The notes: generated by a model from the letters alone, not told the origin. Counted from the stretch's first letter, positions 10,813 through 20,575 are shown. The stretch is 64,000 nucleotides of DNA from Flavobacterium branchiarum (GCF_030409845.1 NZ_JAUFQQ010000005.1:806001-870000); one strand, 5' to 3'. Numbers and translations: made by a program.

Positions 10813-11007
10813 CTAACTTTCTAAGTTGTCTTTCATGTTTTGAATGTAAGCAGCTTTTTGAATTTTGATTCTATTTTTGACAGATGGCTTAATAAAAGCA
10901 GTACGTGCTCTTAACTGACGAACAGTTCCTGTTTTATCAAATTTTCTCTTATAGCGCTTTAATGCTCTATCGATATTTTCTCCGTCTTTAATTGGTATAA
11001 TTAACAT
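10813..11007 (-). CDS. rpsU: 30S ribosomal protein S21
   Basis: 64-residue bS21 from the ATG at 11007 (MLIIPIKDGENIDRALKRYK). A frame from 11049 exists but starts before the Shine-Dalgarno and is not conserved. In Bacteroidota bS21, with bS18 and bS6, is known to hold the 16S anti-Shine-Dalgarno tail, so SD use is rare. This gene nonetheless has an 11-nt SD match 8 nt before the start, which fits autoregulation. Confidence 0.97.
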   Translation of the reverse strand: MLIIPIKDGENIDRALKRYKRKFDKTGTVRQLRARTAFIKPSVKNRIKIQKAAYIQNMKDNLES

Positions 11008-11015
11008 AATTTTGA

Positions 11016-11026
11016 CACCCCCTCTC
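11016..11026 (-). promoter_or_regulatory. Extended Shine-Dalgarno of rpsU
   Basis: The mRNA reads GAGAGGGGGTG, which can pair along 11 nt with the 16S tail CACCUCCUUUC using two G-U pairs, and the spacer to ATG is 8 nt. A short inverted repeat CTCT/AGAG just upstream could fold over its 5' edge. A -7-like TAATTTTG (11044-11037) would give a leader of only about 25 nt; its -33 TTG is not matched. Confidence 0.7.
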
Positions 11027-11130
11027 GTTAAGAGCGCAAAATTAAACATTTATTCTAATTACACACCATAAACTACAGTTTATTTTTTTTTAAAATATTA
11101 CAAGACATCATACACCCCTGTAATATACAG

Positions 11131-12273
11131 TTAGTCTTTTAAGATATTTCTTGAAATAACTAATTTTTGAATTTCTGTAGTTCCCTCACCAATAGTACAT
11201 AACTTAGAGTCTCTATAGAATTTTTCTACAGGAAAATCTTTTGTATACCCATATCCACCATGAATTTGAACTGCCTCATTAGCTACTTTTACACACACCT
11301 CAGATGAATACATTTTAGCCATCGCACCTAACGTAGTCACAGGTTTATGCTGTTGTTTTAAAAATGCAGCTTTATGCAATAACAGTTCAGAAGCCTCGAT
11401 TTCGGTTGCCATATCCGCTAATTTAAATGAAATTCCCTGAAAGCTACTGATTGGTTGCCCGAATTGATATCTTTCTTTTGAGTATTTCAACGCTGCTTCA
11501 TATGCTCCTTTAGCAATTCCTAGAGACAATGCCCCAATAGAAATTCGTCCACCATCTAAGATTTTCATTGCTTGTACAAAACCCTGTCCAACCTCTCCTA
11601 ATCTATTTGCATCTGGCACACGGCAATTATCAAAAACTAACTCTGCTGTTTCACTTGCACGCATCCCTAATTTATTTTCTTTCTTCCCTGACGAAAAGCC
11701 TGGCATTCCTTTTTCAAAAACAAAAGCAGTCATACCCTTAGAATCTCCCTTTTCACCAGTACGAACTATCACAACTGCAATATCTCCAGAGATAGCATGT
11801 GTAATAAAATTTTTAGCACCATTTACAACCCAGAAATCGCCATCTTTAACAGCCGTTGTATTCATACCTCCTGCATCTGAACCTGTATTATGCTCAGTTA
11901 ATCCCCATGCCCCAATATGTTCTGCTGTTGCTAATTTAGGAATCCACTTTTTCTTTTGCTCTTCGTTACCAAAAGTTAAAATATGATTTGTACATAATGA
12001 ATTATGAGCCGCAACCGACAATCCAATTGAAGGATCTACTTTTGAAATTTCCTCAATAATGGTTATATATTCATGATATCCCAGTCCTGATCCTCCATAT
12101 TCTTCGGGAACTAACACTCCCATAAAACCCATTGCACCTAATTCTTTGAAGAGTGGAATTGGAAATGTTTGCGCTTCATCCCACTCCATTATATATGGGC
12201 GGATATTTTTTTCAGCAAATTCTTTTATGGACTGAGCAATCATAGATTGCGTTTCGTTATAATCAAAATTCAT
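11131..12273 (-). CDS. Acyl-CoA dehydrogenase
   Basis: About 380 residues from the ATG at 12273 (MNFDYNETQSMIAQSIKEFA). The frame opens further upstream, but that overlaps the preceding gene. It is an FAD enzyme that makes trans-2-enoyl-CoA from acyl-CoA. FAD-binding motifs WGLTEHNTGSDAGG and GGYGYTKDFPVEKFYRD are clear. The catalytic base is in IGEGTTEIQKL (Glu of the EGT motif), as in short/medium-chain and glutaryl-type enzymes. Chain-length specificity cannot be told. Confidence 0.93.
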   Translation of the reverse strand: MNFDYNETQSMIAQSIKEFAEKNIRPYIMEWDEAQTFPIPLFKELGAMGFMGVLVPEEYGGSGLGYHEYITIIEEISKVDPSIGLSVAAHNSLCTNHILTFGNEEQKKKWIPKLATAEHIGAWGLTEHNTGSDAGGMNTTAVKDGDFWVVNGAKNFITHAISGDIAVVIVRTGEKGDSKGMTAFVFEKGMPGFSSGKKENKLGMRASETAELVFDNCRVPDANRLGEVGQGFVQAMKILDGGRISIGALSLGIAKGAYEAALKYSKERYQFGQPISSFQGISFKLADMATEIEASELLLHKAAFLKQQHKPVTTLGAMAKMYSSEVCVKVANEAVQIHGGYGYTKDFPVEKFYRDSKLCTIGEGTTEIQKLVISRNILKD

Positions 12274-12283
12274 TAGTATATTT

Positions 12284-13168
12284 TTAGAACTCCAAATATA
12301 AACCAATTATTTTTGCTTTTTCAACAGGAAAGCCCTTAATTTTTATCAAATCCTCAATATTATTTATATTTCCATTCATACTTCGATGAATTAGGATTTG
12401 TTTCGCCAACACATACCGGAAATACGGAAAGCTTGAAAGCTCTTTCAAAGAAGCATCATTTATTGCTATTTTCTTAAAAGAATCAAGTTCTAAAATATCA
12501 AAATGACTATTTAAATTCGATAGAACTTCTGGCGAAAGCCCCCACACTTCTTTAAGTTGCTCCATAGAAACAAAATGTCCTAATCTTTCTTTTTGCTTTA
12601 AAATTCGTAATGAAAGAACATCTCCAATTCCAGAAACTTTAACCAAATCCTCTTGAGTTGCCTGATTAATATCTATTACTATTATTTTCTTTTTTTTCAC
12701 AACCTCCTTTTCGCTAGAATAATTCCTCGTCCTTTTAACCTCCTTCTTTCCTTGTATCCAATCAGGAAATTTGAAATAAGGAACCATCGTAACTAGTAAA
12801 GAATCAGAAACCTTAGTTATGTCTTGAAATTCTTTTGCAGAACCCACATATTTATTTTCCCTTCTAAAAGCCAGCAATCGATCAATTTGATCAATGGTCA
12901 TACCCAATTTGTACCCTTTGTAATCGGTAATAAAATTTGGATTGAATAGATATTTTTTTTCTTCTTTATTTCCATCGTGATTTTTAATTGAGTCAATTTC
13001 TCTTTGTAAAGACATCCATTTTTCTTTTTCAGGAAAAAAAGGTGATGAATTAAAATCTGCAAAAAAATAAACCAACTGCAAGATGATAATTATCGCAAAC
13101 AGTAAATAGATACCAATTCTTTGATCTCGACTAAATTTAAAATAGGCTTGTATTTTTCTAAAATTCAT
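12284..13168 (-). CDS. Membrane-anchored helix-hairpin-helix protein (ComEA-like)
   Basis: 294 residues: one membrane segment at about 19-37, then a soluble part with three helix-hairpin-helix-like modules (around FNPNFITDYKGYKLG, then INQATQEDLVKVSGIGDVLS, then INDASLKELSSFPYFRYVLA). ComEA-type HhH proteins bind DNA, in some cases for uptake during transformation. The DNA-binding role here is inferred from the fold. It is 10 bp upstream of the acyl-CoA dehydrogenase, which is probably a chance operon partner. Confidence 0.8.
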   Translation of the reverse strand: MNFRKIQAYFKFSRDQRIGIYLLFAIIIILQLVYFFADFNSSPFFPEKEKWMSLQREIDSIKNHDGNKEEKKYLFNPNFITDYKGYKLGMTIDQIDRLLAFRRENKYVGSAKEFQDITKVSDSLLVTMVPYFKFPDWIQGKKEVKRTRNYSSEKEVVKKKKIIVIDINQATQEDLVKVSGIGDVLSLRILKQKERLGHFVSMEQLKEVWGLSPEVLSNLNSHFDILELDSFKKIAINDASLKELSSFPYFRYVLAKQILIHRSMNGNINNIEDLIKIKGFPVEKAKIIGLYLEF

Positions 13169-13369
13169 CTTTGACTAAAATTACAATTTATTTGAAGCTG
13201 CAAATTAATCAAAAAAAACAATGATTTAACAAGATTTATTCTATAATAAAAAACTAAAAGAAACAATACAGTTAATAAAGAAAGTAAGACAAAACAATAA
13301 TTCTTTAAGAAATCTATTATTTTACAACATAAAACGCATGAAATGTTTTTATTCTTTTATAAAAAAGAA

Positions 13370-13377
13370 TACATTTG
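13370..13377 (+). promoter_or_regulatory. Possible -7 element of amino-acid permease gene
   Basis: TACATTTG matches the TAnnTTTG consensus and lies 31 nt before the start codon. A TTG at the right distance is lacking, so this is only a half-match. Confidence 0.35.
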
Positions 13378-13408
13378 GGACTTAATAACAATAATCTACA
13401 ATTAGAGT

Positions 13409-14875
13409 ATGTCAATAATGCGAGTTAAACCAATATCTGCTTTTGAAGCCGATATGAAAAAAAGTGATTTAAAAAGAGTTTTAGGAAAATGGAGCCTAAC
13501 AGCCATTGGAGTTGGTGCCATTATCGGAGGAGGAATTTTTGTTCTTACAGGTACAGGCGCATACTATCATGCAGGACCAGCATTAGCTCTTTCTTTTATT
13601 ATAGCAGGTATTGCCTGTGTTTTTGCAGCTCTTTGTTATTCTGAATTTGCTTCTATTCTACCCGTTGAAGGTTCTGCCTACGCTTATGCTTATGGTACGA
13701 TTGGAGAAATTTTTGCATGGATTATAGGCTGGGGTCTTATTCTAGAATACGCAATGGGATCAATGACAGTAGCAGTCTCTTGGTCTGGGTATTTTAATAA
13801 ATTACTTAAAATGTTCCATATAGAACTCCCAGACTGGCTTACAACTGACCCAGCAAGTTACACAGGAGAAGGCTTTTCTATGAACTTACCAGCATTTCTA
13901 ATTGTAATATTAGTTATTTCTATACTTATTAAAGGAACAAAAGGAGCTGCAAAAGCTAACAATATGATTGTTATACTTAAAGTTTCGGCTGTAATATTTG
14001 TGATTATTGCAGGTTTGTTCTTTATCAATACAGACAACTGGCATCCATTTATCCCAGAGGCTACACAAATTATAGAAAAAGGAACAACACATAATGCTTA
14101 CGGAATTAATGGAGTTATATCTGGAGCAGCTGCTATTTTCTTTGCATACGTAGGTTTTGATGCTGTTTCTACACAAGCTGGAGAAGCTATTAATCCTAAA
14201 AAAGACGTTCCATTTGCTATCATCACGTCTTTATTAATTTGTACTACGTTATACATCCTTGTTTCTTTAGTATTAACAGGAATGATAAATTATAAAGATT
14301 TTAATCCGCTAGGAAAATATCCTGAAGCAATCAAAGCTCCAGTTGCCTATGCTTTTGATATTGCTGGACAAGCTTGGGCTGGTTTCATAATCACAATCGC
14401 TGCTACTGTGGGATTAGTTTCTGTATTAATGGTTATGATTATGGGACAATCTAGAATTTTCTTAGGTATGTCTAAAGATGGATTAATTCCTTCTGTATTC
14501 TCAAAAGTAAACCCACTTTCAGGAACACCAAAAAACAATTTAATGATTTTAGGAGGTATTATCGCAATTGTTGCTGCATTTACACCAATCAATAAATTAG
14601 CAGAAATGACAAGTTTCGGTACTTTATTCGCCTTTACTATGGTTTGTATAGCCGTTTGGATTTTAAGAGTAAAACAACCCAATTTGACTAGAACTTTTAA
14701 GGTTCCTGCTCTTCCAATAATTGCTGTTTGCGGAATTTCAATCAACACATATTTAATCATTAATTTGAGTAAAGAAGCTCAATTATTATCATTTGGATGG
14801 TTGCTTATCGGTATTATTGTATACTTTGGATACAGTAAGAAAAGATCAAAACTTAACAAAACTGATACGGAATAA
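13409..14875 (+). CDS. APC-superfamily amino acid permease
   Basis: 488 residues, about 12 membrane segments. The first helix carries GVGAIIGGGIFVLTGTGA, the unwound substrate-binding motif of APC transporters. The central FFAYVGFDAVSTQAGEAINP resembles cationic amino-acid transporters (CAT family, YfnA-like). It probably imports amino acids by proton symport; the substrate cannot be read from sequence. The start MSIMRVKPISAFEADMKK could also be the second Met (MRVKPIS). It is a lone plus-strand gene ending in a bidirectional terminator. Confidence 0.9.
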   Translation: MSIMRVKPISAFEADMKKSDLKRVLGKWSLTAIGVGAIIGGGIFVLTGTGAYYHAGPALALSFIIAGIACVFAALCYSEFASILPVEGSAYAYAYGTIGEIFAWIIGWGLILEYAMGSMTVAVSWSGYFNKLLKMFHIELPDWLTTDPASYTGEGFSMNLPAFLIVILVISILIKGTKGAAKANNMIVILKVSAVIFVIIAGLFFINTDNWHPFIPEATQIIEKGTTHNAYGINGVISGAAAIFFAYVGFDAVSTQAGEAINPKKDVPFAIITSLLICTTLYILVSLVLTGMINYKDFNPLGKYPEAIKAPVAYAFDIAGQAWAGFIITIAATVGLVSVLMVMIMGQSRIFLGMSKDGLIPSVFSKVNPLSGTPKNNLMILGGIIAIVAAFTPINKLAEMTSFGTLFAFTMVCIAVWILRVKQPNLTRTFKVPALPIIAVCGISINTYLIINLSKEAQLLSFGWLLIGIIVYFGYSKKRSKLNKTDTE

Positions 14876-14900
14876 GTATCATGATAATTTCATAAAAAAA

Positions 14901-14933
14901 ACCTCCAAATTTTTAAATTTTGGAGGTTTTTTT
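14901..14933. terminator. Bidirectional terminator between permease and PspC genes
   Basis: Arms ACCTCCAAA (14901-14909) and TTTGGAGGT (14919-14927), with T7 on the plus side and the matching A run (14894-14900) giving T on the minus side. It serves both converging genes. Confidence 0.9.
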
Positions 14934-14938
14934 ATGTT

Positions 14939-15166
14939 TTATAAATCAAAAACAGAAGTCCTTTTTGCTCGTACTAAATCCTTTAATCTAATCCAAAATG
15001 CTAATGTTAAATACACTCCGAACCAAAGTCCTGCCGTAACAAAAGATATATAGATAAAGAACAAACGAACACTTGTTACTCGCATTCCCAACCTATCTGC
15101 TAACCTAGAAGAAACGTGAAAACCGTATTTTTCAAAAAAAAATTTAAGTTTAATAATTGCTGACAT
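14939..15166 (-). CDS. PspC-domain small membrane protein
   Basis: 75 residues. The family core is visible: FHVSSRLADRLGMRVTSVRL followed by one hydrophobic segment (about 35-60). PspC in enterobacteria belongs to the phage-shock membrane-stress response; no psp partners are nearby, so the role here is unknown. It lies 66 bp downstream of the DUF2851 gene on the same strand. Confidence 0.8.
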   Translation of the reverse strand: MSAIIKLKFFFEKYGFHVSSRLADRLGMRVTSVRLFFIYISFVTAGLWFGVYLTLAFWIRLKDLVRAKRTSVFDL

Positions 15167-15232
15167 ATACTTTAGATAATGAGCAAAAATACAAAATTTA
15201 GTCCTCTTCTAATTCCTTAATCTTAAATTTCT

Positions 15233-16504
15233 CTAATTCCCCTTTAGCAATTCCATTCCGACTACACAATCAAGGCATCTGTTTTTATTACAATAATCAT
15301 TTTTTAATTGTAATAAAGACTGCGTTTCTAAAGCATTATGGGCAACAATTTCGAATGTTTTAAACTTGTCAATAATAGCGTTCTTTTCAGGTTTAATTTC
15401 ATTTAAAATTACCATTAAGTCTTCTAGCGCAAACATTCCTTGCTTTTTAGCGTATGCGAATTTTATTGGGATAATTGTATTAATAATAAGCAAATCGACA
15501 AAAGAGCGAACAGTCTGCTTCGATTTAAAAGGACTTTCTTTATCAAACTGATAGTGATTTTGCCAATATGGAGTCACAGACACCAATAACAAATCATAGA
15601 TTTCCTGAACTGTATTTAAATTTATAAGTTTTGAAAACAGATTTTGGTATTTATGATACAAATTAGCCAATTGGGAAAGGCGAACTGTTGGAAAATTATC
15701 TGGACGGTGCTTAAAAAACTGCAATGGCTCAATATGATTTCTCTCCAATTGATATTTATGCAGAAGATAAAAATATCTAATTTTTAAATCTTTAAAGTAA
15801 TTATCTTCTTTGTCTGTATTCAATAAACCAGCATTACCAAAAAGTAAAGCTTCTAAATTCTCAACTTCAAAGCTTTCTTTTCTAATTACCGTAAATGGTA
15901 TTGATTGTGCTAATTGTAAAAAAGAATCCCCATTAGTATTTAAACCAAAGTTCTTAGCTAGGAAACTAAATAAAACAGACTCCCAATCATTATTTGTTTT
16001 TTCTAATAAATCATAAATAGACATAGATTTACGCTCTAAGCGCTCAACAAACAAGCGTTCTTGCCAATTTAGAAATGAAAATTTATCAATGTCTTTAATT
16101 TCTTTTTCACAAAAAATCCAAGATTTAGGAGTTAATAACGTTTTATAGTTTTCAATAATTTCTTCAGAAACATAATTTTTCAAAATTAAAACAGGTATCT
16201 CTGAATTATTTTGGTTGAATATTTCACTATCATGCTCCCAGACCACGTGCAGAATAACACTTTCATAAGCGATATCTTTTTCATGATTATGTAAGTACCA
16301 ATCAGATGATTTTAAGTGAATTTCAATATTTCCAGCCCATTTTTGGTTCCCAATTATTATTTGAGCATTAAAAAAATCGGGCCCGGCCAATTCTAGATAT
16401 TGACCAACACTAATGATTACTATCTCCTCATTATTGAACGTTCTGAGATTTAAAGTATCAAATTTTTTATATTTCCATAGGTAATGTAGAAAATCTTCTT
16501 TCAT
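15233..16504 (-). CDS. DUF2851 family protein
   Basis: 423 residues matching the flavobacterial DUF2851 family (N-terminal MKEDFLHYLWKYKKFD, then AGPDFFNAQI and GNIEIHLKSSDW). No function is established for the family. The C-terminus has a Cys cluster (YCNKNRCLDC) that might bind metal. No signal peptide or membrane segment is seen, so it is probably cytoplasmic. Its neighbours give no functional hint. Confidence 0.85.
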   Translation of the reverse strand: MKEDFLHYLWKYKKFDTLNLRTFNNEEIVIISVGQYLELAGPDFFNAQIIIGNQKWAGNIEIHLKSSDWYLHNHEKDIAYESVILHVVWEHDSEIFNQNNSEIPVLILKNYVSEEIIENYKTLLTPKSWIFCEKEIKDIDKFSFLNWQERLFVERLERKSMSIYDLLEKTNNDWESVLFSFLAKNFGLNTNGDSFLQLAQSIPFTVIRKESFEVENLEALLFGNAGLLNTDKEDNYFKDLKIRYFYLLHKYQLERNHIEPLQFFKHRPDNFPTVRLSQLANLYHKYQNLFSKLINLNTVQEIYDLLLVSVTPYWQNHYQFDKESPFKSKQTVRSFVDLLIINTIIPIKFAYAKKQGMFALEDLMVILNEIKPEKNAIIDKFKTFEIVAHNALETQSLLQLKNDYCNKNRCLDCVVGMELLKGN

Positions 16505-16562
16505 TATTTAGTCTTTTAAAGATCGACTAAAGTAATGCAAAAAAATTAAATAAATAAGAAAA

Positions 16563-17045
16563 TTACTTCAATAAATACAATTTAGCACAAGCTCTTGCAT
16601 CAGATAAGGCTTCGTGATGGTTAAGTTGAATATTCATTTCCTTACAGCAATCACTCAACTTAGTAGGTTTTAATCCTTTTGCTTTATATATTTTGACCGT
16701 ACACTCCCATCGCGATGCTATATTTAAGTCTTCATAATTTAAGCCATATAATGCCATTGACTTCACTAAGACATTACGATCAAAACTCTCATTATGAGCA
16801 ACAACAATTCTATTCTCTAGACGCTTTTTTATTTCTGGAAATACTTGAGCAAATGTCTTAGCATTTATTGTATCTCGAGGATAAATACCATGCACTCTAA
16901 TTGTAAACGGAGAGTATTCATTATTAGGTGGTTTGATCAATGTAACAAACTCATCAATTATAACTCCATTTTCTACAGTTACAATACCCACTGAGCAAGG
17001 ATGAAAACCTGTAGCTGTTTCAAAATCTATAGCTGTGAAAGTCAT
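16563..17045 (-). CDS. 3'-5' exonuclease, DnaQ/DEDDh family
   Basis: 160 residues. The three Exo motifs are readable: FTAIDFETATG (Asp and Glu), HNESFDRNVL, and HHEALSDARACA with the DEDDh His. This is a stand-alone exonuclease like the DNA polymerase III epsilon proofreading domain, lacking the tail that binds the alpha subunit. It may act in DNA repair or as an oligonuclease. It lies between DUF2851 and the CBS gene terminator. Confidence 0.88.
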   Translation of the reverse strand: MTFTAIDFETATGFHPCSVGIVTVENGVIIDEFVTLIKPPNNEYSPFTIRVHGIYPRDTINAKTFAQVFPEIKKRLENRIVVAHNESFDRNVLVKSMALYGLNYEDLNIASRWECTVKIYKAKGLKPTKLSDCCKEMNIQLNHHEALSDARACAKLYLLK

Positions 17046-17065
17046 TTTTACTATTTTTATAAGCT

Positions 17066-17109
17066 AAAAATGCCACAAATTCAGCAAACTTTCTCGCTAA
17101 ATTTGTGGC
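17066..17109 (-). terminator. Terminator after cystathionine beta-synthase gene
   Basis: Coding-strand arms GCCACAAATT/AATTTGTGGC with extra AGC/GCT pairing, followed by ATTTTTA. It lies 27 bp past the stop codon at 17136. Confidence 0.75.
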
Positions 17110-17135
17110 TATTTAATTTGTTGTGAACTATTCTT

Positions 17136-18497
17136 TTATTTTATCGAACCAATTATGTCGTATTTGGTTATAATATGATGACTTCCGTTTCCAAGTTCTA
17201 CAAGGACAGCATCATTTTCTTTTGTAAAAAGTTTCGAGACTTCTTCTATTGGAGTTCCTAATTTCACAATAGGAAAAGGTTTTCCCATTACTTCTTTAAT
17301 TGGTTTTTCGGCTACATTTTTATCAGCTACATAACTTCTAAACAAATCAGTTTCATCAACTGAACCAACAAACCCGGTAATATCAACTACTGGAATTTGA
17401 GATATTTTATATTTACGCATTCTCTCAATAGCATGTGAAACCAATTCTTCAGTACGTACAACGATTAAAGGCTTATCGATATGGTCTTTTATAACATCTT
17501 CTGCTTTGGTAACACTCTCTTCAAGAAAACCTCTTTCACGCATCCAATCGTCATTAAACATTTTACCAACATAACGACTTCCTGAATCATGAAAAAGAAC
17601 AACTACTACATCATCTTTTGTAAAATGCTCTTTTAGTTGCAACAATCCTTTTATACAAGCTCCAGCTGAATTACCTACAAAGATTCCTTCTTCAAGTGCA
17701 ATTTTTCTAGTATAAACAGCTGCATCTTTATCTGTTACTTTTGTGAATCCGTCTATCAATGAAAAATCAACATTTTTAGGTAAAATATCTTCTCCAATTC
17801 CTTCCGTTATATAGGAATAAATTTCGTTCTCATCAAAAATGCCTGTTTCGTGGTATTTCTTAAAAACAGAACCATAGGTATCTATTCCCCAGATTTTAAT
17901 ATTAGGATTTTTCTCTTTTAAGTATTTTGCAACTCCAGATATTGTTCCTCCTGTACCTACTCCTACAACAAAATGTGTTATTTTACCTTCAGTTTGTTCC
18001 CAGATTTCCGGGCCAGTCTGCTCATAATGTGCTAAAGCATTTGATGGATTATCGTATTGATTTACATACCATGAGTTTTGAGTTTCTTCTGCCAATCGTT
18101 TTGATACTGAATAGTACGAACGAGGATCTGTTGGTTCTACATCGGTTGGACAAACCACTACTTTTGCTCCTACTGCACGCAAGATGTCCATTTTTTCTTT
18201 TGATTGCTTATCCGAAATTACACAAATTAGCTTGTATCCTTTTATGATCGCAACTAGTGCTAATCCCATTCCAGTATTCCCTGAGGTTCCTTCAATTATA
18301 GTTCCTCCTGGCTTTAAGCGTCCATCTGCTTCTGCATCTTCGACCATTTTTACAGCCATTCTATCCTTAACAGAATTTCCTGGATTAAAAGTTTCAACTT
18401 TAGCTAAAACCAAAGCATCTATTCCGGTAACGATTTTGTTAAGTTTAACTAAAGGCGTATTACCGATTGTTTCTAAAATATTTTTTGAGTAATTCAT
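17136..18497 (-). CDS. Cystathionine beta-synthase / cysteine synthase-like PLP enzyme with CBS domains
   Basis: 453 residues: a fold-II PLP domain (1 to about 320) and two C-terminal CBS domains (about 335-453). The PLP lysine is Lys44 (NPGNSVKDRMA), and the phosphate loop GTSGNTGMGLA and GVGTGGTISG are intact. The architecture is that of cystathionine beta-synthase (serine plus homocysteine), but bacterial members may also act as O-acetylserine-dependent enzymes, so the substrate is uncertain. CBS domains usually bind adenosyl ligands such as SAM and regulate activity. It starts 52 bp after the porin-like gene on the same strand. Confidence 0.9.
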   Translation of the reverse strand: MNYSKNILETIGNTPLVKLNKIVTGIDALVLAKVETFNPGNSVKDRMAVKMVEDAEADGRLKPGGTIIEGTSGNTGMGLALVAIIKGYKLICVISDKQSKEKMDILRAVGAKVVVCPTDVEPTDPRSYYSVSKRLAEETQNSWYVNQYDNPSNALAHYEQTGPEIWEQTEGKITHFVVGVGTGGTISGVAKYLKEKNPNIKIWGIDTYGSVFKKYHETGIFDENEIYSYITEGIGEDILPKNVDFSLIDGFTKVTDKDAAVYTRKIALEEGIFVGNSAGACIKGLLQLKEHFTKDDVVVVLFHDSGSRYVGKMFNDDWMRERGFLEESVTKAEDVIKDHIDKPLIVVRTEELVSHAIERMRKYKISQIPVVDITGFVGSVDETDLFRSYVADKNVAEKPIKEVMGKPFPIVKLGTPIEEVSKLFTKENDAVLVELGNGSHHIITKYDIIGSIK

Positions 18498-18549
18498 TTT
18501 ATTAAGTTTGGAAAATATACAATTTGATTCCCATTATTATTAATTAATT

Positions 18550-20517
18550 TTATTGGAAGAAATTCCAAGTTAAACCAAAACGGATAGCAAAATCACGATA
18601 TGGAGTATTAGGTGCTGAATAGAAATTATTACCTGAAAACGATGAATTGAAATGCTCTACTTTTAAGAAGATTCTCGTTTGTCTGATTTTTGCATTTATA
18701 AAAAAGTCAAGGTTCGGATAATTTCCTATTTCTTTCTTATTCTGAACAAAAAATTCACCAATTACAGGGTTATAATCATTTCCATAATAACTAGTAAAAT
18801 AATTAAATACAATTCCTGTTTGAAAAAAAAGCGCTTTTTTGAACAAATGATCAGTGTAATACAATGTATTTCTTGTTACAATTTCTGGTACATTTAAGAT
18901 TGCATCTGCCTGATCTACTTTTTGATATAAAATAGTATTATCTAAGGCAAAACGTCCAAATTTGAATTCTTTACTAGCCTTTACTTCTAAGTAATTAATT
19001 GTACCATCATATTGAACCGGTTTTATAATTTGAGTACCTTGTTTAGCTTGTATAGCTGTCGCTTTATCTTCAAAATATAAATGATCTTTCAATACCGAAT
19101 ATTGAAATGACATGTTAACCCATGGTGTAGTTGCACTTGCACTTAAAGAGTTAATCTTTTCATTTTTAAAACTTTTAGACCAATTGTACTCTACAAAACT
19201 GCTTTGGTACAAGGAATAATTATTATTAGGTAGTTTATTTATGTTTTGATACTCAAACGAAAATTTAATTTTATCATTAAAATCATGTTTAAGCTTTGCG
19301 TCTAAATTTGATAGCGACTGATTAGTTAATGATCTTGAATATAAAAATCTTCCGTTCCACTTATTTTTTTGATATTCATATTGACCTCCAAAACTATTAA
19401 TTTTTTGATTTAATGAACTTGGGATAATCCCTCCTTTATCCAAAATTATAACTCTCCCATAGTATGAATTACTCCTAAAATCATCTACAAAAAATTGAAA
19501 TTTACCTAACAATATGTTCTCATATACTACGCCTACCTTATTATACATTTTGTTATAATGCGACTGGTCATTAATATTACTTGTTACGTACGAATCTCCA
19601 AATCGTAGCACATTTCTTGAACCAAGAACCGCTGACAATACTGTTGGCTGGTTGTATTCAAAAAATTTATTTTCATAATTAAATTGATGTGTTACATATA
19701 GATTATTACTCCCTTTGGTTTCATTTATCCTATAAGCATGATCAAAAAATAATCTTTTCCCTTTTAGGAATGATTTTGCATCAGTCAGATATACTTCAAG
19801 TCTTTGTCGGTTTTTAAAATCCGGATTTCCACTTTCAAAATCTTCGGGAGTAGTTATCCCTCCATTTTCTTCATTCAAGATATCTTGATATGTATAATGT
19901 CCGTTAATATAATATTGTCCTTTTTTAGTACTATAACTTGCTGTTAATTTAAAATTCCCTGTACTCGACAATTGATTTATATATTTTCCTTCAGATCGTA
20001 AGCCTTTGTATTCTGCCGAAATATTAAATCGCTCTGTTAAATTTAAGGTGATAAATGAATTTAGCAATTGTCCCTTATTGATTGTCGATTTAAAAAACAA
20101 TTCTGTCAATGGAGTTGCTACAGAATAATATTGAACTTGATTGGCTTCAAGAAAGTTAAAATGCTTTGCTTTAAACCCCATTTCTGGATATGGAGTAAAA
20201 TCGGTTAAGCTATATTGAAGTGTATTGTATGTTTGTCCGATATTAGAAAAAGGCAATAGTCCAAAATTATCCTTTCGTAAATAATTATGGCTGTATTCTT
20301 TTTGGATTGTAAGCGATGTATCTACATAAGTAGTATCACGCTCAAGTGTTATATATCTATATTGATCTATCCTAGCAACTTTCTTTTTCGCTTTTATGGT
20401 ATCATTAAGCCCACGATGAACACCATTCATGTCTAGATTACTTTTATTATTTACTTTTGCCTGAGAAAACAATAGTGTGGGTAGTACTAGAATATAAATT
20501 AAAAAAGGAATTCTCAT
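18550..20517 (-). CDS. Putative outer-membrane porin (Porin_10-like)
   Basis: 655 residues with a signal peptide (MRIPFLIYILVLPTLLFSQA) and an alternating beta-strand pattern rich in aromatic residues to the end (AIRFGLTWNFFQ), as in outer-membrane barrels. The N-terminal region with YITLERDTTYVDTSLTIQKE matches the Bacteroidota 'putative porin' group. The substrate is unknown. It sits downstream of a SusC/SusD pair, but a 391-bp gap with a terminator separates them, so it is probably its own unit. Confidence 0.8.
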   Translation of the reverse strand: MRIPFLIYILVLPTLLFSQAKVNNKSNLDMNGVHRGLNDTIKAKKKVARIDQYRYITLERDTTYVDTSLTIQKEYSHNYLRKDNFGLLPFSNIGQTYNTLQYSLTDFTPYPEMGFKAKHFNFLEANQVQYYSVATPLTELFFKSTINKGQLLNSFITLNLTERFNISAEYKGLRSEGKYINQLSSTGNFKLTASYSTKKGQYYINGHYTYQDILNEENGGITTPEDFESGNPDFKNRQRLEVYLTDAKSFLKGKRLFFDHAYRINETKGSNNLYVTHQFNYENKFFEYNQPTVLSAVLGSRNVLRFGDSYVTSNINDQSHYNKMYNKVGVVYENILLGKFQFFVDDFRSNSYYGRVIILDKGGIIPSSLNQKINSFGGQYEYQKNKWNGRFLYSRSLTNQSLSNLDAKLKHDFNDKIKFSFEYQNINKLPNNNYSLYQSSFVEYNWSKSFKNEKINSLSASATTPWVNMSFQYSVLKDHLYFEDKATAIQAKQGTQIIKPVQYDGTINYLEVKASKEFKFGRFALDNTILYQKVDQADAILNVPEIVTRNTLYYTDHLFKKALFFQTGIVFNYFTSYYGNDYNPVIGEFFVQNKKEIGNYPNLDFFINAKIRQTRIFLKVEHFNSSFSGNNFYSAPNTPYRDFAIRFGLTWNFFQ

Positions 20518-20567
20518 TTGAAAGGGTTATATATATTTAGATATTATTATCAACTATTTGAATGTGG

Positions 20568-20575
20568 CAAAGGTA
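20568..20575 (-). promoter_or_regulatory. Possible -7 element of porin gene
   Basis: TACCTTTG on the minus strand, 51 nt upstream of the start codon, matches TAnnTTTG. The -33 TTG is missing, so confidence is limited. Confidence 0.4.
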
